Shown piece by piece: positions 45,863 to 54,609 of a stretch of 64,000 nt of DNA. Under the pieces are notes generated by a model. It was not told the origin of the DNA. It did no database searches and saw only the letters and a list, made by a program, of their open reading frames with translations. Origin of the DNA: Pseudomonas ekonensis (GTDB lineage: Bacteria; Pseudomonadota; Gammaproteobacteria; Pseudomonadales; Pseudomonadaceae); contig NZ_JAHSTS010000001.1 of the NCBI RefSeq assembly GCF_019145435.1, forward strand, positions 820,001 to 884,000, in the 5' to 3' direction. The translations under genes and the position numbers were made by a program. Numbering within the stretch: the stretch's first letter is position 1; each line of letters begins with the position of its first letter.

Positions 45863-47080
45863 TCAGCCAGCGGTCTTCGGGGCCAACCCGTCCGCCCGGA
45901 ACATCCCGCGGATCCCGCGCACGGCCTGGCGGATCCGGTCCTGGTTCTCGATCAGCGCGAAGCGCACGTGATCGTCGCCGTACTCACCGAAGCCGACGCC
46001 TGGCGACACGCAGACCTTGGCCTCGGCCAGCAGCTTCTTGGCGAACTCCAGCGAGCCCAGGTGCGCGTAGGCCTCGGGGATCTTCGCCCAGACGTACATC
46101 GAAGCCTTCGGGTTCTCGACCATCCAGCCCAGTTCGTGCAGGCCCTTGACCAGCACGTTGCGCCGCTGGCGGTACTGCTCGGCGATGTCGCGCACGCATT
46201 GCCGGTCGCCTTCCAGCGCCGCGATGGCCGCCACCTGCAGCGGGGTGAAGGTGCCGTAGTCGTGGTAGCTCTTGATCCGCGCCAGGGCGCTGACCAGTTC
46301 CGGGTTGCCGACCATGAAGCCGATGCGCCAGCCGGCCATGTTGTAGCTCTTGGACAGGGTGAAGAACTCCACCGCGATGTCCTTGGCGCCGGGCACCTGC
46401 ATGATCGACGGGGCCTTCCAGCCGTCGTAGACGATGTCGGCGTAGGCCAGGTCGTGCACCACCAGTACGTCGTACTGCTTGGCGAGGGCGATCACCCGTT
46501 CGAAGAAGTCCAGCTCCACGCACTGGGCGGTGGGGTTGGACGGAAAGCCGAGGATCATCATCTTCGGTTTCGGGATCGAGCCGCGGATGGCCCGCTCAAG
46601 CTCGGCGAAGAAGTCCACGCCGGGCACCAGCGGCACCGAACGCACCTGGGCGCCGGCGATCACGGCGCCGTAGATGTGGATCGGGTAGCTCGGGTTGGGC
46701 ACCAGCACCGTGTCGCCCTGGTCCAGGGTCGCCAGCATCAGGTGCGCCAGGCCTTCCTTGGAGCCGATGGTGACGATGGCTTCGCTTTCCGGGTCGATCT
46801 CGACCTCGTAGCGTTCCTTGTACCAGTTGGAGATCGCCCGGCGCAGGCGCGGAATGCCCTTGGACGTGGAATAGCCGTGGGTGTCTTCGCGCTGGGCGAC
46901 GGTGACGAGTTTCTCGACGATGTGCGGCGGCGTGGCGCCGTCGGGGTTGCCCATGCTCAGGTCGATGATGTCTTCGCCACGGCGGCGGGCGGCCATCTTC
47001 AGCTCGGCGGTGATGTTGAAGACGTAAGGGGGGAGTCGATCGATGCGCGCAAAGCGGCGCGGCGAACCTTGTTCAGCCAT
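45863..47080 (-). CDS. alaC: Alanine transaminase AlaC-type
   Basis: PLP-dependent class I aminotransferase, probably glutamate-pyruvate (alanine) transaminase, 405 residues. [50 protein letters not shown] and the PLP-lysine motif [18 protein letters not shown] are all present. AlaC assignment rests on the N-terminal [17 protein letters not shown] block typical of that subgroup. GAGG precedes the ATG. Confidence 0.88.
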   Translation of the reverse strand: MAEQGSPRRFARIDRLPPYVFNITAELKMAARRRGEDIIDLSMGNPDGATPPHIVEKLVTVAQREDTHGYSTSKGIPRLRRAISNWYKERYEVEIDPESEAIVTIGSKEGLAHLMLATLDQGDTVLVPNPSYPIHIYGAVIAGAQVRSVPLVPGVDFFAELERAIRGSIPKPKMMILGFPSNPTAQCVELDFFERVIALAKQYDVLVVHDLAYADIVYDGWKAPSIMQVPGAKDIAVEFFTLSKSYNMAGWRIGFMVGNPELVSALARIKSYHDYGTFTPLQVAAIAALEGDRQCVRDIAEQYRQRRNVLVKGLHELGWMVENPKASMYVWAKIPEAYAHLGSLEFAKKLLAEAKVCVSPGVGFGEYGDDHVRFALIENQDRIRQAVRGIRGMFRADGLAPKTAG

Positions 47081-47219
47081 TGTTGCCTCGGATAACGTAA
47101 GCGCCCGGAACCGTCCGAGCGACGCTGGTCACTGCGGTGACCTGTGGCGGAAGATAAGTGCAGTGATGGCAGGCTGTCCAGCGTGCACGACAACAATTTT
47201 TTCCCAAGGAAAACGGTCA

Positions 47220-47882
47220 ATGGAATTCACCAGCGGCTTCTTGCTGAGCCTTTCGCTGTGCCTGGATATCGGCGTGGCCAACATCGCGATGATCACCCTG
47301 GCGATGCAGCGCGGCTATTTTCAAGGCTTCGCGCTGGGCCTCGGCACCTGCGTCGGCGACCTGGTCTACGCGGTGCTGGCGCTGGCCGGAATGACGGTCC
47401 TGCTGCAGTACGAAACCGTGCGCTGGACGCTGTGGATCGGCGGCTCCGCGCTGTTGGTCTACTTCGCGGCGAAGATGATCTATTCGGCGATTCACCACGA
47501 AGCGCTGCTGGCTGAGACGGCTGAGGTGAGCCAGAACTCCCACCGCAAGGAATTCTTGCGCGGGATCTTTCTCGCCATGTCGTCGCCCAGCGCCATCCTC
47601 TGGTTCGCGGCGGTGGGTGGCACGCTGATCGCCCGCTCCGGTGGCGGCGGTCCTTTGAGCTCGGCGCTGTTCCTCGGCGGCTTCCTCTGCGCCGGGCTGC
47701 TGTGGTCGGCGGGGCTGTGCTTCGCCGCGAGCCATGGCGGCAAGCTGCTGGGTGACAAGCTGTTGCGCTATTCCTACCTGGCATCTGCAGCGATCTTCTG
47801 CTATTTCGCGGTCTACGTGATCGTATCCGGTTATAACGAATTCGTCGGTTCCGGCGCCGCCGAGGCCCTGCATTCGCTGTGA
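47220..47882 (+). CDS. LysE-family translocator
   Basis: Inner-membrane exporter of amino acids or related metabolites, 220 residues from ATG 47220 (CCAAGGAA upstream). Six hydrophobic segments are visible; the N terminus GFLLSLSLCLDIGVANIAMI and LGTCVGDLVYAVLALAG are LysE-type. In place of the usual GPN motif there is DIGVAN. The substrate is unknown. It is divergent from alaC. Confidence 0.8.
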   Translation: MEFTSGFLLSLSLCLDIGVANIAMITLAMQRGYFQGFALGLGTCVGDLVYAVLALAGMTVLLQYETVRWTLWIGGSALLVYFAAKMIYSAIHHEALLAETAEVSQNSHRKEFLRGIFLAMSSPSAILWFAAVGGTLIARSGGGGPLSSALFLGGFLCAGLLWSAGLCFAASHGGKLLGDKLLRYSYLASAAIFCYFAVYVIVSGYNEFVGSGAAEALHSL

Positions 47883-47950
47883 ATGTGCGAATCGGGTTTG
47901 GCTTCTATACTCCCAGCCGAACCCACTTTTTTCGTTCAAGGAGTCGAGTC

Positions 47951-48445
47951 ATGGATGAGCAGAAACGCGTCGAAGTGGCTGAACCTCGCTTCGAACATGG
48001 ACACTTCCTGCTGATTGCAGGCTTTCGCGATCGCTTCACCAAAGAGACTGTTCAAGACATCCCCGCGCTATGGGAAAAACTGATCCCGCACATCGGAAAC
48101 ATTCCGGGGCAGAAGGGCGAAGTGACCTACGGCGTTTGCAGCAATTTCGACGGCAACGGCGGTTTCGATTACATGGCCGGGGTCGAAATCCGCAAGCTGG
48201 ACGACTTCCCACAGGAAAAGTATCCGTGGATCGAAATCCTCCCGCGCCAGTACGCGGTGTTCGAACACAAGGGTTCGCTGGATCTGTTGCCGCAGACCAT
48301 AGACTACATCTACAACACCTGGCTGCCGGCGTCCGGGTACAAAGGGCTCAACGCCCCGGAGCTGGAACGCTACAGCGCCGATTTCAATCCGAAGCTCAAG
48401 ACCGGCAAGCTGGAAATCTGCGTCCCGGTCGAAAAGAAAACCTGA
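47951..48445 (+). CDS. GyrI-like effector-binding domain protein
   Basis: Stand-alone 164-residue GyrI/AraC-effector-binding (SHS2-type) domain. PRFEHGHFLLIAGFRDRF, YGVCSNFDGNGGFDYMAGVE and LPRQYAVFEHKGSLDLLPQT follow the family order. No DNA-binding domain is attached, so it could bind small molecules as a sequestering protein. AAGGAG precedes ATG 47951. A hairpin follows the stop. Confidence 0.8.
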   Translation: MDEQKRVEVAEPRFEHGHFLLIAGFRDRFTKETVQDIPALWEKLIPHIGNIPGQKGEVTYGVCSNFDGNGGFDYMAGVEIRKLDDFPQEKYPWIEILPRQYAVFEHKGSLDLLPQTIDYIYNTWLPASGYKGLNAPELERYSADFNPKLKTGKLEICVPVEKKT

Positions 48446-48452
48446 TCGGCAA

Positions 48453-48483
48453 CCGGCAGCGCGAATCCGTTTCGCGCTGCCGG
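48453..48483. terminator. Strong hairpin between the GyrI-like gene and a small minus-strand gene
   Basis: CCGGCAGCGCGAA and TTCGCGCTGCCGG form a perfect 13-bp stem around a short loop, between convergent coding ends at 48445 and 48491. The T-tract is poor. Confidence 0.65.
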
Positions 48484-48490
48484 TCGAGCC

Positions 48491-48598
48491 TTACTTGCCC
48501 TTGATCCGTCGCGCCCGCCACAGGTCGATGCCCAGGGTGACGAAGCCGAAGAAGCTGATGCCCAACACCATCAACAAACCGATTTCCACGCTGCTCAT
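48491..48598 (-). CDS. 35-aa single-pass membrane microprotein
   Basis: ATG at 48598 is preceded by GAGGGGGG and encodes 35 residues: MSSVEIGLLMVLGISFFGF then VTLGIDLWRARRIKGK. One hydrophobic helix of about 19 residues is followed by a basic tail, so an N-out, C-in membrane anchor is likely. The Shine-Dalgarno, the membrane-like composition and the shared hairpin at its 3' end support a real gene. Function is unknown. Confidence 0.6.
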   Translation of the reverse strand: MSSVEIGLLMVLGISFFGFVTLGIDLWRARRIKGK

Positions 48599-48762
48599 AA
48601 ACGGTTCCCCCCTCGGGTGATCAGAGTCAGGCGTCAGAAATAGACCGTCCCGAATCCGAAGAAAAGCGCTTATACGCAGGCTTTACGCCGCCCTTGCGGA
48701 TCGATATGAACACCTTATTCCTTTATCCTTGGCGGCCCTGTCTTCACTGATTCCGAGCCGCC

Positions 48763-49251
48763 ATGAACCCCGTCATCCGCCACGTCACCGCCGCCGACCT
48801 GGATCGCTGCTACGCCATCGAAACCCTCGCCTACGAAGGCGACGAGGCCGCCACCCGCGAGAAGATCGCCACCCGCATCGCCACCTGGCCGGACGGTTTC
48901 ATCGTCGCCGAGGTGGACGGTGCCGTGGCCGGGTTCGTCAACTCCGGTGCGGCGTTCGAGGTGCAGATGTCGGACGAGGCCTTCAAGGAATTGATCGGCC
49001 ACGACCCGGCCGGCCCCAACGTGGTGATCATGTCGGTGGTGGTGCACCCGGACTATCAGGGGCAAGGCCTGGCCAAGCGGCTGATGACCGCGTTCATCGA
49101 ACGCATGCGCGGTTTGGGCAAGGTGACGATCCATCTGATGTGCAAGGAACGGCACATTCCGCTGTACGCCGGATTCGGTTTTGCCTACATCAAACCGTCC
49201 GAGTCCGACCATGGCGGGATGGCGTGGCACGAGATGATCCTGACGCTCTGA
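48763..49251 (+). CDS. GNAT-family N-acetyltransferase
   Basis: 162-residue acetyltransferase. Motif A is VVVHPDYQGQGLAKRLMTAF and the C-terminal segment is IPLYAGFGFAYIKPSESDHG. The N terminus IRHVTAADLDRCYAIETLAY resembles arylalkylamine-type members. No substrate context is present. The 164-bp upstream region shows no obvious motif. Confidence 0.82.
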   Translation: MNPVIRHVTAADLDRCYAIETLAYEGDEAATREKIATRIATWPDGFIVAEVDGAVAGFVNSGAAFEVQMSDEAFKELIGHDPAGPNVVIMSVVVHPDYQGQGLAKRLMTAFIERMRGLGKVTIHLMCKERHIPLYAGFGFAYIKPSESDHGGMAWHEMILTL

Positions 49252-49269
49252 GAGCGCTGTCGGCTGACG

Positions 49270-49432
49270 GACCGCTATCGCGGGCAGGCCCGCTCCCGCA
49301 GGGTTCCTTTGTGGGAGTGACTGTGCGTTGATGCCATCGCCAGCGGAAAGGCTCCCACATTGGATCGGGGCGGTCGCAGACTCTGCATCCAACCGAGCCC
49401 CCTGTGGGAGCGGGCTTGCCCGCGATGGCGTC
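49270..49432. repeat. REP cluster
   Basis: CTATCGCGGGCAGGCCCGCTC followed by CCGCAGG, a central GTGGGAGTGACTG, and a terminal GTGGGAGCGGGCTTGCCCGC. The cluster fills the convergent gap between acetyltransferase and PPOX genes. Confidence 0.8.
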
Positions 49433-49456
49433 AGCGAGGACGCTGCATAACCTGGC

Positions 49457-50062
49457 TCAGTACAGCGAGCTCTGCACCCGCGCCGGCGCTTCGCGGTCAT
49501 AGGCTTCGGCGTCGAACTGGCCATCGTTGAGCCGCTTGTGGAAAGCCCCCGCGCTGGGCAGCGCCGAGCGCGGCAGGTGGGTGTCGGGGTTCCACGCATC
49601 CGAGCGCACGAACGCTTTGGCGCAATGGAAAAACGCCGCCTCCACCGTCACCAGCAGCACCGTGCGCGCCGGCTTGCCGTTGACGGCGAAGCTGGCCAGC
49701 AGCTCGGGCTCGGCGCTGATGGCGGCCGTGCCGTTGACCCGCAAGGTCTCGCCGATGCCGGGAATGATGAACAGCAGCGACACCCGCGGATCGTGCAACA
49801 CGTTGCGCAGCGTATCGATGCGGTTGTTGCCCGGCCGGTCCGGCAGGGCCAGGGTGCGCTCGTCGAGGATCCGCACGAAGCCTGCCGTATCGCCGCGCGG
49901 TGAGCTGTCGAGGCCGTCGGCGCCCGCGGAGCTGACGATCACCAGCGGCGAGAGCCGCACCATCGCCTGGTAGTCCTCGTTGAGAAAGCCGATCTGCTTG
50001 CGCACCGCACGCTCGTGGGGCAGGCCGTAGAGGGCTTCCAGGGCTTCAATCGAATCGATCAT
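49457..50062 (-). CDS. FMN-dependent PPOX-family flavoprotein
   Basis: Pyridoxamine-5'-phosphate-oxidase-like split barrel of 201 residues. LVIVSSAGADGLDSSPRGDT, LPDRPGNNRIDTLRNVLHDP and VSLLFIIPGIGETLRVNGTA are characteristic of the MSMEG_1061-type subgroup. It probably binds FMN and reduces or oxidises an unknown small molecule. GGAGGAA precedes the ATG. It lies 18 bp downstream of an acetyltransferase gene in one operon. Confidence 0.8.
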   Translation of the reverse strand: MIDSIEALEALYGLPHERAVRKQIGFLNEDYQAMVRLSPLVIVSSAGADGLDSSPRGDTAGFVRILDERTLALPDRPGNNRIDTLRNVLHDPRVSLLFIIPGIGETLRVNGTAAISAEPELLASFAVNGKPARTVLLVTVEAAFFHCAKAFVRSDAWNPDTHLPRSALPSAGAFHKRLNDGQFDAEAYDREAPARVQSSLY

Positions 50063-50080
50063 CGTGCGTTCCTCCAGGGT

Positions 50081-50560
50081 TCAGAACACCAGGCCCATGC
50101 GCCGTTCGTAGCCGACCCGGCCCAGGACCGCCTGGCCGCTGTCGACGAAACCGTGCCGGGCATACAGCGCGATGGCCGCGTCGTTGTCGGCGTCCACCGC
50201 CAGTTGCAGGCCCTTGATCTGCGGCCAGGCCTGGCGCGCGGCCTCGGGCAGCGCTTGCAGGCAGGCCTTGCCGTAACCCCGGCCCTGGGCGCGGCGGTCG
50301 ACTTGAAGCGCATGCAAGGTGGCGCTGTGTTCGTCGGCCCAGTCCGGCAGCGCCGGCGGACGTTTGAGCAGCAGGAAGGCGACGGGCACGTCTTCGTCCA
50401 GCAGGGCAAAGCCCTTCACGCCTGCATGGGTGTGCAGGGTCTGCAGGGCGGTGTGGATGTCGCCGGAATACTTGATCTGCCCGGGATGGATTTCGATCGT
50501 CTCGAGCTGCTGGCGCTGGGCGGCATTCAGGCTGTCGTACGGCACGAGTCTGGCTGACAC
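50081..50560 (-). CDS. GNAT-family N-acetyltransferase (GTG start)
   Basis: 159-residue acetyltransferase. I chose GTG 50560, preceded by AAAGGAA at 6 nt, because the open frame upstream to 50689 has no other ribosome site. Motif A is LQVDRRAQGRGYGKACLQAL, and ALYARHGFVDSG closes the domain. It is cotranscribed with the PPOX flavoprotein. Confidence 0.77.
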   Translation of the reverse strand: MSARLVPYDSLNAAQRQQLETIEIHPGQIKYSGDIHTALQTLHTHAGVKGFALLDEDVPVAFLLLKRPPALPDWADEHSATLHALQVDRRAQGRGYGKACLQALPEAARQAWPQIKGLQLAVDADNDAAIALYARHGFVDSGQAVLGRVGYERRMGLVF

Positions 50561-50704
50561 GGGAATTTCCTTTTTCCTACGAAGTTGAGCAACGGATTCT
50601 ACCGAGCAGAGTGAGGGCGAAACATTTAATTTTCGAGTCCTGTCGATCCGGCGGATCACCGAACGACTAAGGGTGTCTTCCAACAACAATCACGGAGAAC
50701 ACCC

Positions 50705-51130
50705 ATGAACGCACAAGCGCAGATCCAGACCCTGATCGACACCTACCGCCAGGCCGTCATGTCCAAGGACGTGGACAAGGTCATGGCCCTCTACGCCGAC
50801 GACATCGTCTCCTTCGACGCGATCAAGGCCCTGCAATTCAAGGGCAAGGCCGCCTACCGCGCCCATTGGGTCGCCTGCATGGAAATGTGCCCCGGCCCGC
50901 ACATCTTCGAGTTCCACGAAGTCGCCATCGAGACCTCGGACAGCATCGCTTTCGCCCATTGGGTGGCCAACTGCGGCGGCACCAACGACAAGGGCGAAAC
51001 CCAGAGCTGCTGGATGCGGGTCACCGCGTGCTACCGGCTGGCGGGCGGCGCATGGCGGATCGTCCACGAGCACTGGTCGGCCCCGTTCGACCCGATGAGC
51101 GGCGCGACCCTGTTCGACGTGCAGCCGTAA
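50705..51130 (+). CDS. SnoaL/DUF4440-like NTF2-fold protein
   Basis: 141-residue alpha+beta barrel protein. IQTLIDTYRQAVMSKDVDKV, MALYADDIVSFDA and WRIVHEHWSAPFDP fit the SgcJ/SnoaL family, which covers isomerases and binding proteins. It lies upstream of a DGPF protein and an ECF42-type sigma factor, 68 bp from the former. Such small enzymes are frequent neighbours of that sigma group. The catalytic role is unknown. Confidence 0.8.
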   Translation: MNAQAQIQTLIDTYRQAVMSKDVDKVMALYADDIVSFDAIKALQFKGKAAYRAHWVACMEMCPGPHIFEFHEVAIETSDSIAFAHWVANCGGTNDKGETQSCWMRVTACYRLAGGAWRIVHEHWSAPFDPMSGATLFDVQP

Positions 51131-51197
51131 GCGGCGCGCGGTTCGCCAAAGCGCCGATCTGCGGCCATAGTTGATCCGTCCGGTTCAGGAGTGAGCG

Positions 51198-51542
51198 ATG
51201 AAATACCTATGCCTGGTGTACAGCGACGAGCGCCTGCTGCACTCGTCGCCCGACAGCCCCGAAGACGCCGAATGCTGGGCGTATGCCGAGTCGATCCAGG
51301 GCAGCGGCCGGATGGTCGCCGCCGAGGCGCTGGAGTCGGTGCAGACCGCCACCACGGTGCGCATGCGCAACGGCAAGGTGTCGGTCACCGACGGCCCGTT
51401 CGCCGAAACCAAGGAGCAGTTGGCCGGCTTCTACCTGATCGACGCCCGGGATCTCAACGAAGCCATTCAGGTCGCCGGGCACATTCCGGCGGCCCGGGTC
51501 GGTTGCGTCGAGGTGCGCCCCGTCCGTCAGCTGAACGTCTGA
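51198..51542 (+). CDS. YCII/DGPF-domain protein
   Basis: 114-residue YciI-related protein with the signature VTDGPFAETKEQLAGFYLID. Proteins of this DGPF group are encoded next to ECF42 sigma factors across bacteria, and this one is 3 nt upstream of such a gene. Its activity is unknown; a sensing role has been suggested for the group. AGGAG precedes the ATG. Confidence 0.88.
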   Translation: MKYLCLVYSDERLLHSSPDSPEDAECWAYAESIQGSGRMVAAEALESVQTATTVRMRNGKVSVTDGPFAETKEQLAGFYLIDARDLNEAIQVAGHIPAARVGCVEVRPVRQLNV

Positions 51543-51545
51543 CCC

Positions 51546-52781
51546 ATGGCGGACGCAGCGGTCCGGGCGCGGGTCGAGCAGGTCTACCGCGAAGATTCGC
51601 GGCGGATCCTGGCGACGCTGATCCGCCTGCTGGGGGATTTTGACCTCGCCGAAGAGGCCTTGCACGAGGCGTTCTTCGTCGCGGTCGAGCGCTGGCAGCG
51701 CGACGGCGTGCCCGACAATCCGCGCACCTGGCTGGTGTCCACCGGGCGCTTCAAGGCCATCGACGTGCTGCGCCGCCGCGCGCGGTTCAGGGCGTCGCGG
51801 CCCTTGCTGCTGGCCCAGGTGGAAGAACTGGAGCAGGCCCAGTGGAGCGACGAAGACGTGGAAGACGACCGCCTGCGGCTGATGTTCACCTGTTGCCACC
51901 CGGCCCTGGCGGCGGATGCGCAGGTGCCGCTGACCCTGCGGGAAGTCTGTGACCTCACCACCGAGGAAATCGCCCGGGCGTTCCTGTCGGCGCCGGCGAC
52001 GATCGCCCAGCGCATCGTGCGGGCCAAGGCCAAGATCCGTGACGCGAAGATCCCCTATCAGGTGCCGAGCCTGAGTGAACTGCCTGAGCGGCTGGACAGC
52101 GTGCTGCGGGTGATCTACCTGGTGTTCAACGAAGGCTATTCGGCTTCCGACGGCGCGCAGGTCGTGCGCGAAGACCTGACGCGCGAAGCGATCCGCCTCG
52201 GCCGGTTGCTGATGGAGCTGTTGCCGGAGCCGGAGGTCATGGGCCTGTTGGCGCTGATGCTGCTGCATGAGTCGCGGCGGGCGGCGCGGACGTCGCCCGA
52301 GGGCGAGCTGATTCTGCTGGAGAACCAGGACCGCGCGCGCTGGGATGCGCAATTGATCGCCGAGGGCGGCGCGCTGGTCGAGCGGGCGTTGACCACCCGG
52401 CGGTTCGGGCCGTACTGCCTGCAAGCGGCGATAGCGGCGGTGCATGCCGAGGCGCCGACGGCGGCCGAGACCGACTGGGCGCAGATCGTCGGCCTGTACG
52501 ACGTGCTGCTGCGGGCGACGCCGTCGCCGGTGATCGAGCTGAACCGGGCGGTGGCGGTGGCCAAGCGCGACGGGGCGCTGGCCGGGCTGACGCTGATCGA
52601 AGGGATCCTGGAGCGCGGCGAATTGCAGGATTACCACCTGGCGCATTCGGCGCGGGCGGAGTTCTGCCGGCAACTGGGGCGAACCGACGAGGCGCGGACG
52701 GCGTATGCGCGGGCACTGGAACTGACCCGGCAGGCACCGGAGCGGCGGTTCATCGAGGGGCGCTTGCGCGAGTTGGGCTGA
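51546..52781 (+). CDS. ECF42-type sigma factor with C-terminal helical extension
   Basis: 411-residue ECF sigma factor. Regions 2 and 4 occupy about residues 1-175 (LGDFDLAEEALHEAFFVAVE, LRLMFTCCHPALAADAQVPL, LTTEEIARAFLSAPATIAQR). A large C-terminal domain of about 230 residues has TPR-like helices (VIYLVFNEGYSASDGAQ, RAVAVAKRDGALAGL). This fusion and the adjoining DGPF gene define group ECF42. The extension is thought to regulate the sigma activity in place of an anti-sigma factor. Targets are probably the DGPF gene and its neighbours. Confidence 0.87.
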   Translation: MADAAVRARVEQVYREDSRRILATLIRLLGDFDLAEEALHEAFFVAVERWQRDGVPDNPRTWLVSTGRFKAIDVLRRRARFRASRPLLLAQVEELEQAQWSDEDVEDDRLRLMFTCCHPALAADAQVPLTLREVCDLTTEEIARAFLSAPATIAQRIVRAKAKIRDAKIPYQVPSLSELPERLDSVLRVIYLVFNEGYSASDGAQVVREDLTREAIRLGRLLMELLPEPEVMGLLALMLLHESRRAARTSPEGELILLENQDRARWDAQLIAEGGALVERALTTRRFGPYCLQAAIAAVHAEAPTAAETDWAQIVGLYDVLLRATPSPVIELNRAVAVAKRDGALAGLTLIEGILERGELQDYHLAHSARAEFCRQLGRTDEARTAYARALELTRQAPERRFIEGRLRELG

Positions 52782-52840
52782 GCCTTGAGGACCATCGCCA
52801 GGCCGCTGACGATGGGGTCCTCAAGAGCGGCAGCGATGCA

Positions 52841-53566
52841 TCAGGCCTGCTGCCGGGTCGCCGCCATGACGATTTCGCGGATGCACACGCCTTGCGGCTG
52901 CTCATACGCATAGGCAATCGCGGTGGCCACGTCCTCGGCGCTGAGCACGGTGCCGCCCATGTCCTGTTTCCAGGCCTGGTAGCCGGTCTTGATCGCTTCG
53001 TCCGTGGTGTGGCTCAGCAGTTCGGTCTCCACCGCCCCCGGCGCAATGGTGGTGACGCGCACGTTGTGCGGCGCCAGTTCCTCGCGCAGGTTCTCCGACA
53101 GCCCGTGCACGGCGAACTTGGTGCCGACGTACGCCACGTGGTTGGGGAACGTCTTGCGCCCGGCCACGGAACTGACGTTGATGATCGTGCCGCGCTTGCG
53201 TTCGATCATGCCGGCCACCACGGCGTGGATGCCGTTGAGCAGGCCCTTCACGTTCACATCGAGCATGCGCTCCCACTGGGCCGGATCCTGCTGGCTGATC
53301 TCACCCAGCAGCATCACCCCGGCGTTGTTGATCAGCGCATCGGCCGGGCCGAACTGCGCCTGGGCTTCGGCGACGGCGGCCAGCACCGCGGTGCGGTCGG
53401 TGATGTCGACGCGGCGGCTGAGGGTGTTCGGCAGCGCCAGGGCCTCCAGGCGTTCGATGCGCCGGGCCAGCAGCAGCAGCGGGTGGCCGGCGGCGCTCAG
53501 GCGGCGGGCGGCGGCTTCGCCGATGCCGGAACTGGCTCCGGTGACGATGATCAACGGTTTGCTCAT
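52841..53566 (-). CDS. Short-chain dehydrogenase/reductase
   Basis: NAD(P)-dependent classical SDR of 241 residues. TGASSGIGEAAARRL binds the cofactor, NNAGVMLLGEI is conserved, Ser is in INVSSVAGRK and YVGTK supplies the catalytic Tyr and Lys. The substrate is unknown; YdfG-type clustering is possible. AGGAG precedes the ATG. It is divergent from a LysR gene 110 bp away, which probably controls it. Confidence 0.88.
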   Translation of the reverse strand: MSKPLIIVTGASSGIGEAAARRLSAAGHPLLLLARRIERLEALALPNTLSRRVDITDRTAVLAAVAEAQAQFGPADALINNAGVMLLGEISQQDPAQWERMLDVNVKGLLNGIHAVVAGMIERKRGTIINVSSVAGRKTFPNHVAYVGTKFAVHGLSENLREELAPHNVRVTTIAPGAVETELLSHTTDEAIKTGYQAWKQDMGGTVLSAEDVATAIAYAYEQPQGVCIREIVMAATRQQA

Positions 53567-53676
53567 GACTGCACTCCTGAAGCAAAAAAACGAATGGCTG
53601 GATGTGCGGCGAAGTATATTTAGCCCGTTTCAGGCTGAAAAATGCCTTATTTCTCTGTCTGGTATCGGAACGGTCT

Positions 53677-54513
53677 ATGGATATCCGCCATCTCAAAGCC
53701 TTCCTCGCCGTGTTCGAGGAACGCAACATCACCGCAGCGGCGCAGCGCCTGTTCATCAGCCAGCCGACGCTGTCGGTGACGGTCAAACAGCTTGAGGAGG
53801 AGCTCGGCGCCACTTTGTTCGTGCGCCAGCCGCGCGGGGTGGAGGTCAGCGACGAGGCGCGCCTTTTGTACCCGCAGGCCCGGCGCATGGTGGCCGAGGC
53901 CCAGGCCCTGAGCCGGATGTTCCGCAGCGGCGAACACCGCGTGCCGCTGACCCTGGGCATCGAAGGCGACATCGCCGCCAGCCATATCGAAGCCTTCGTG
54001 CGCATGGCCCGCCAGGCCTTGCCTCATCTGCTGCTGACGCTGGAGGAGGGCTGCCTGGGCGACGGTCGGCTGGCGGTCGAAGAGATGTGCTGCGAGGACG
54101 AACTGTTCCTGCCGTTGTGGGAGGAGCCCTACGTGCTGGCGCTGCCGGCCGATCACCCGATGGCCGCTGCCGAGGCGGCGTGGGCCCCCATCGAAGACTG
54201 GATCACCTGCCCGCAGCATCCGTCCCATCAGCGCCTGATGGCGCTGTACGGCCGTTCGCCTCAGGCCGTGGCCGGGCATGCCGGATCGTTGCGCCAGGCG
54301 CTGCACATGGTGGTGGCGGGCATTGGCGCAGCGATGCTGCCGCGCTCGTTGGCGGCCGGGCACGGGCGGGTGGCGGTGCGGGCGCTGCACCTGCCGGCGC
54401 CGACCCGGCGGGTGGGCCTGTGCTATGCGGCGCAGGCACTGGAGCTGCCGGCGATGCGCGGGTTGCATGAGTTCTTTCAGGTGAACCGGCCTGCGGTGAT
54501 CGACGCGGCTTGA
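53677..54513 (+). CDS. LysR-family regulator divergent from SDR gene
   Basis: 278-residue LysR-type regulator from ATG 53677. The helix-turn-helix is RNITAAAQRLFISQPTLSVT (about residues 16-35), then a ligand-binding domain with LTLGIEGDIAASHIEAFV and VVAGIGAAMLPRSLAAG. It is shorter than the usual 300 because the C-terminal tail is compact. The target is most likely the adjacent SDR gene. Confidence 0.88.
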   Translation: MDIRHLKAFLAVFEERNITAAAQRLFISQPTLSVTVKQLEEELGATLFVRQPRGVEVSDEARLLYPQARRMVAEAQALSRMFRSGEHRVPLTLGIEGDIAASHIEAFVRMARQALPHLLLTLEEGCLGDGRLAVEEMCCEDELFLPLWEEPYVLALPADHPMAAAEAAWAPIEDWITCPQHPSHQRLMALYGRSPQAVAGHAGSLRQALHMVVAGIGAAMLPRSLAAGHGRVAVRALHLPAPTRRVGLCYAAQALELPAMRGLHEFFQVNRPAVIDAA

Positions 54514-54527
54514 GCGGTTGTGTGCGG

Positions 54528-54604
54528 GGACGCCATCGCGAGCAGGCTTGCTCCCACAAGGGAACGCATTCTTCTGTAGGAGCGAGCCCGCTCGCGATCG
54601 GCCG
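54528..54604. repeat. REP pair
   Basis: CATCGCGAGCAGGCTTGCTC followed by CCACAAG, and the inverse TAGGAGCGAGCCCGCTCGCG, between convergent lysR genes. Confidence 0.8.
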
Positions 54605-54609
54605 CGCCG

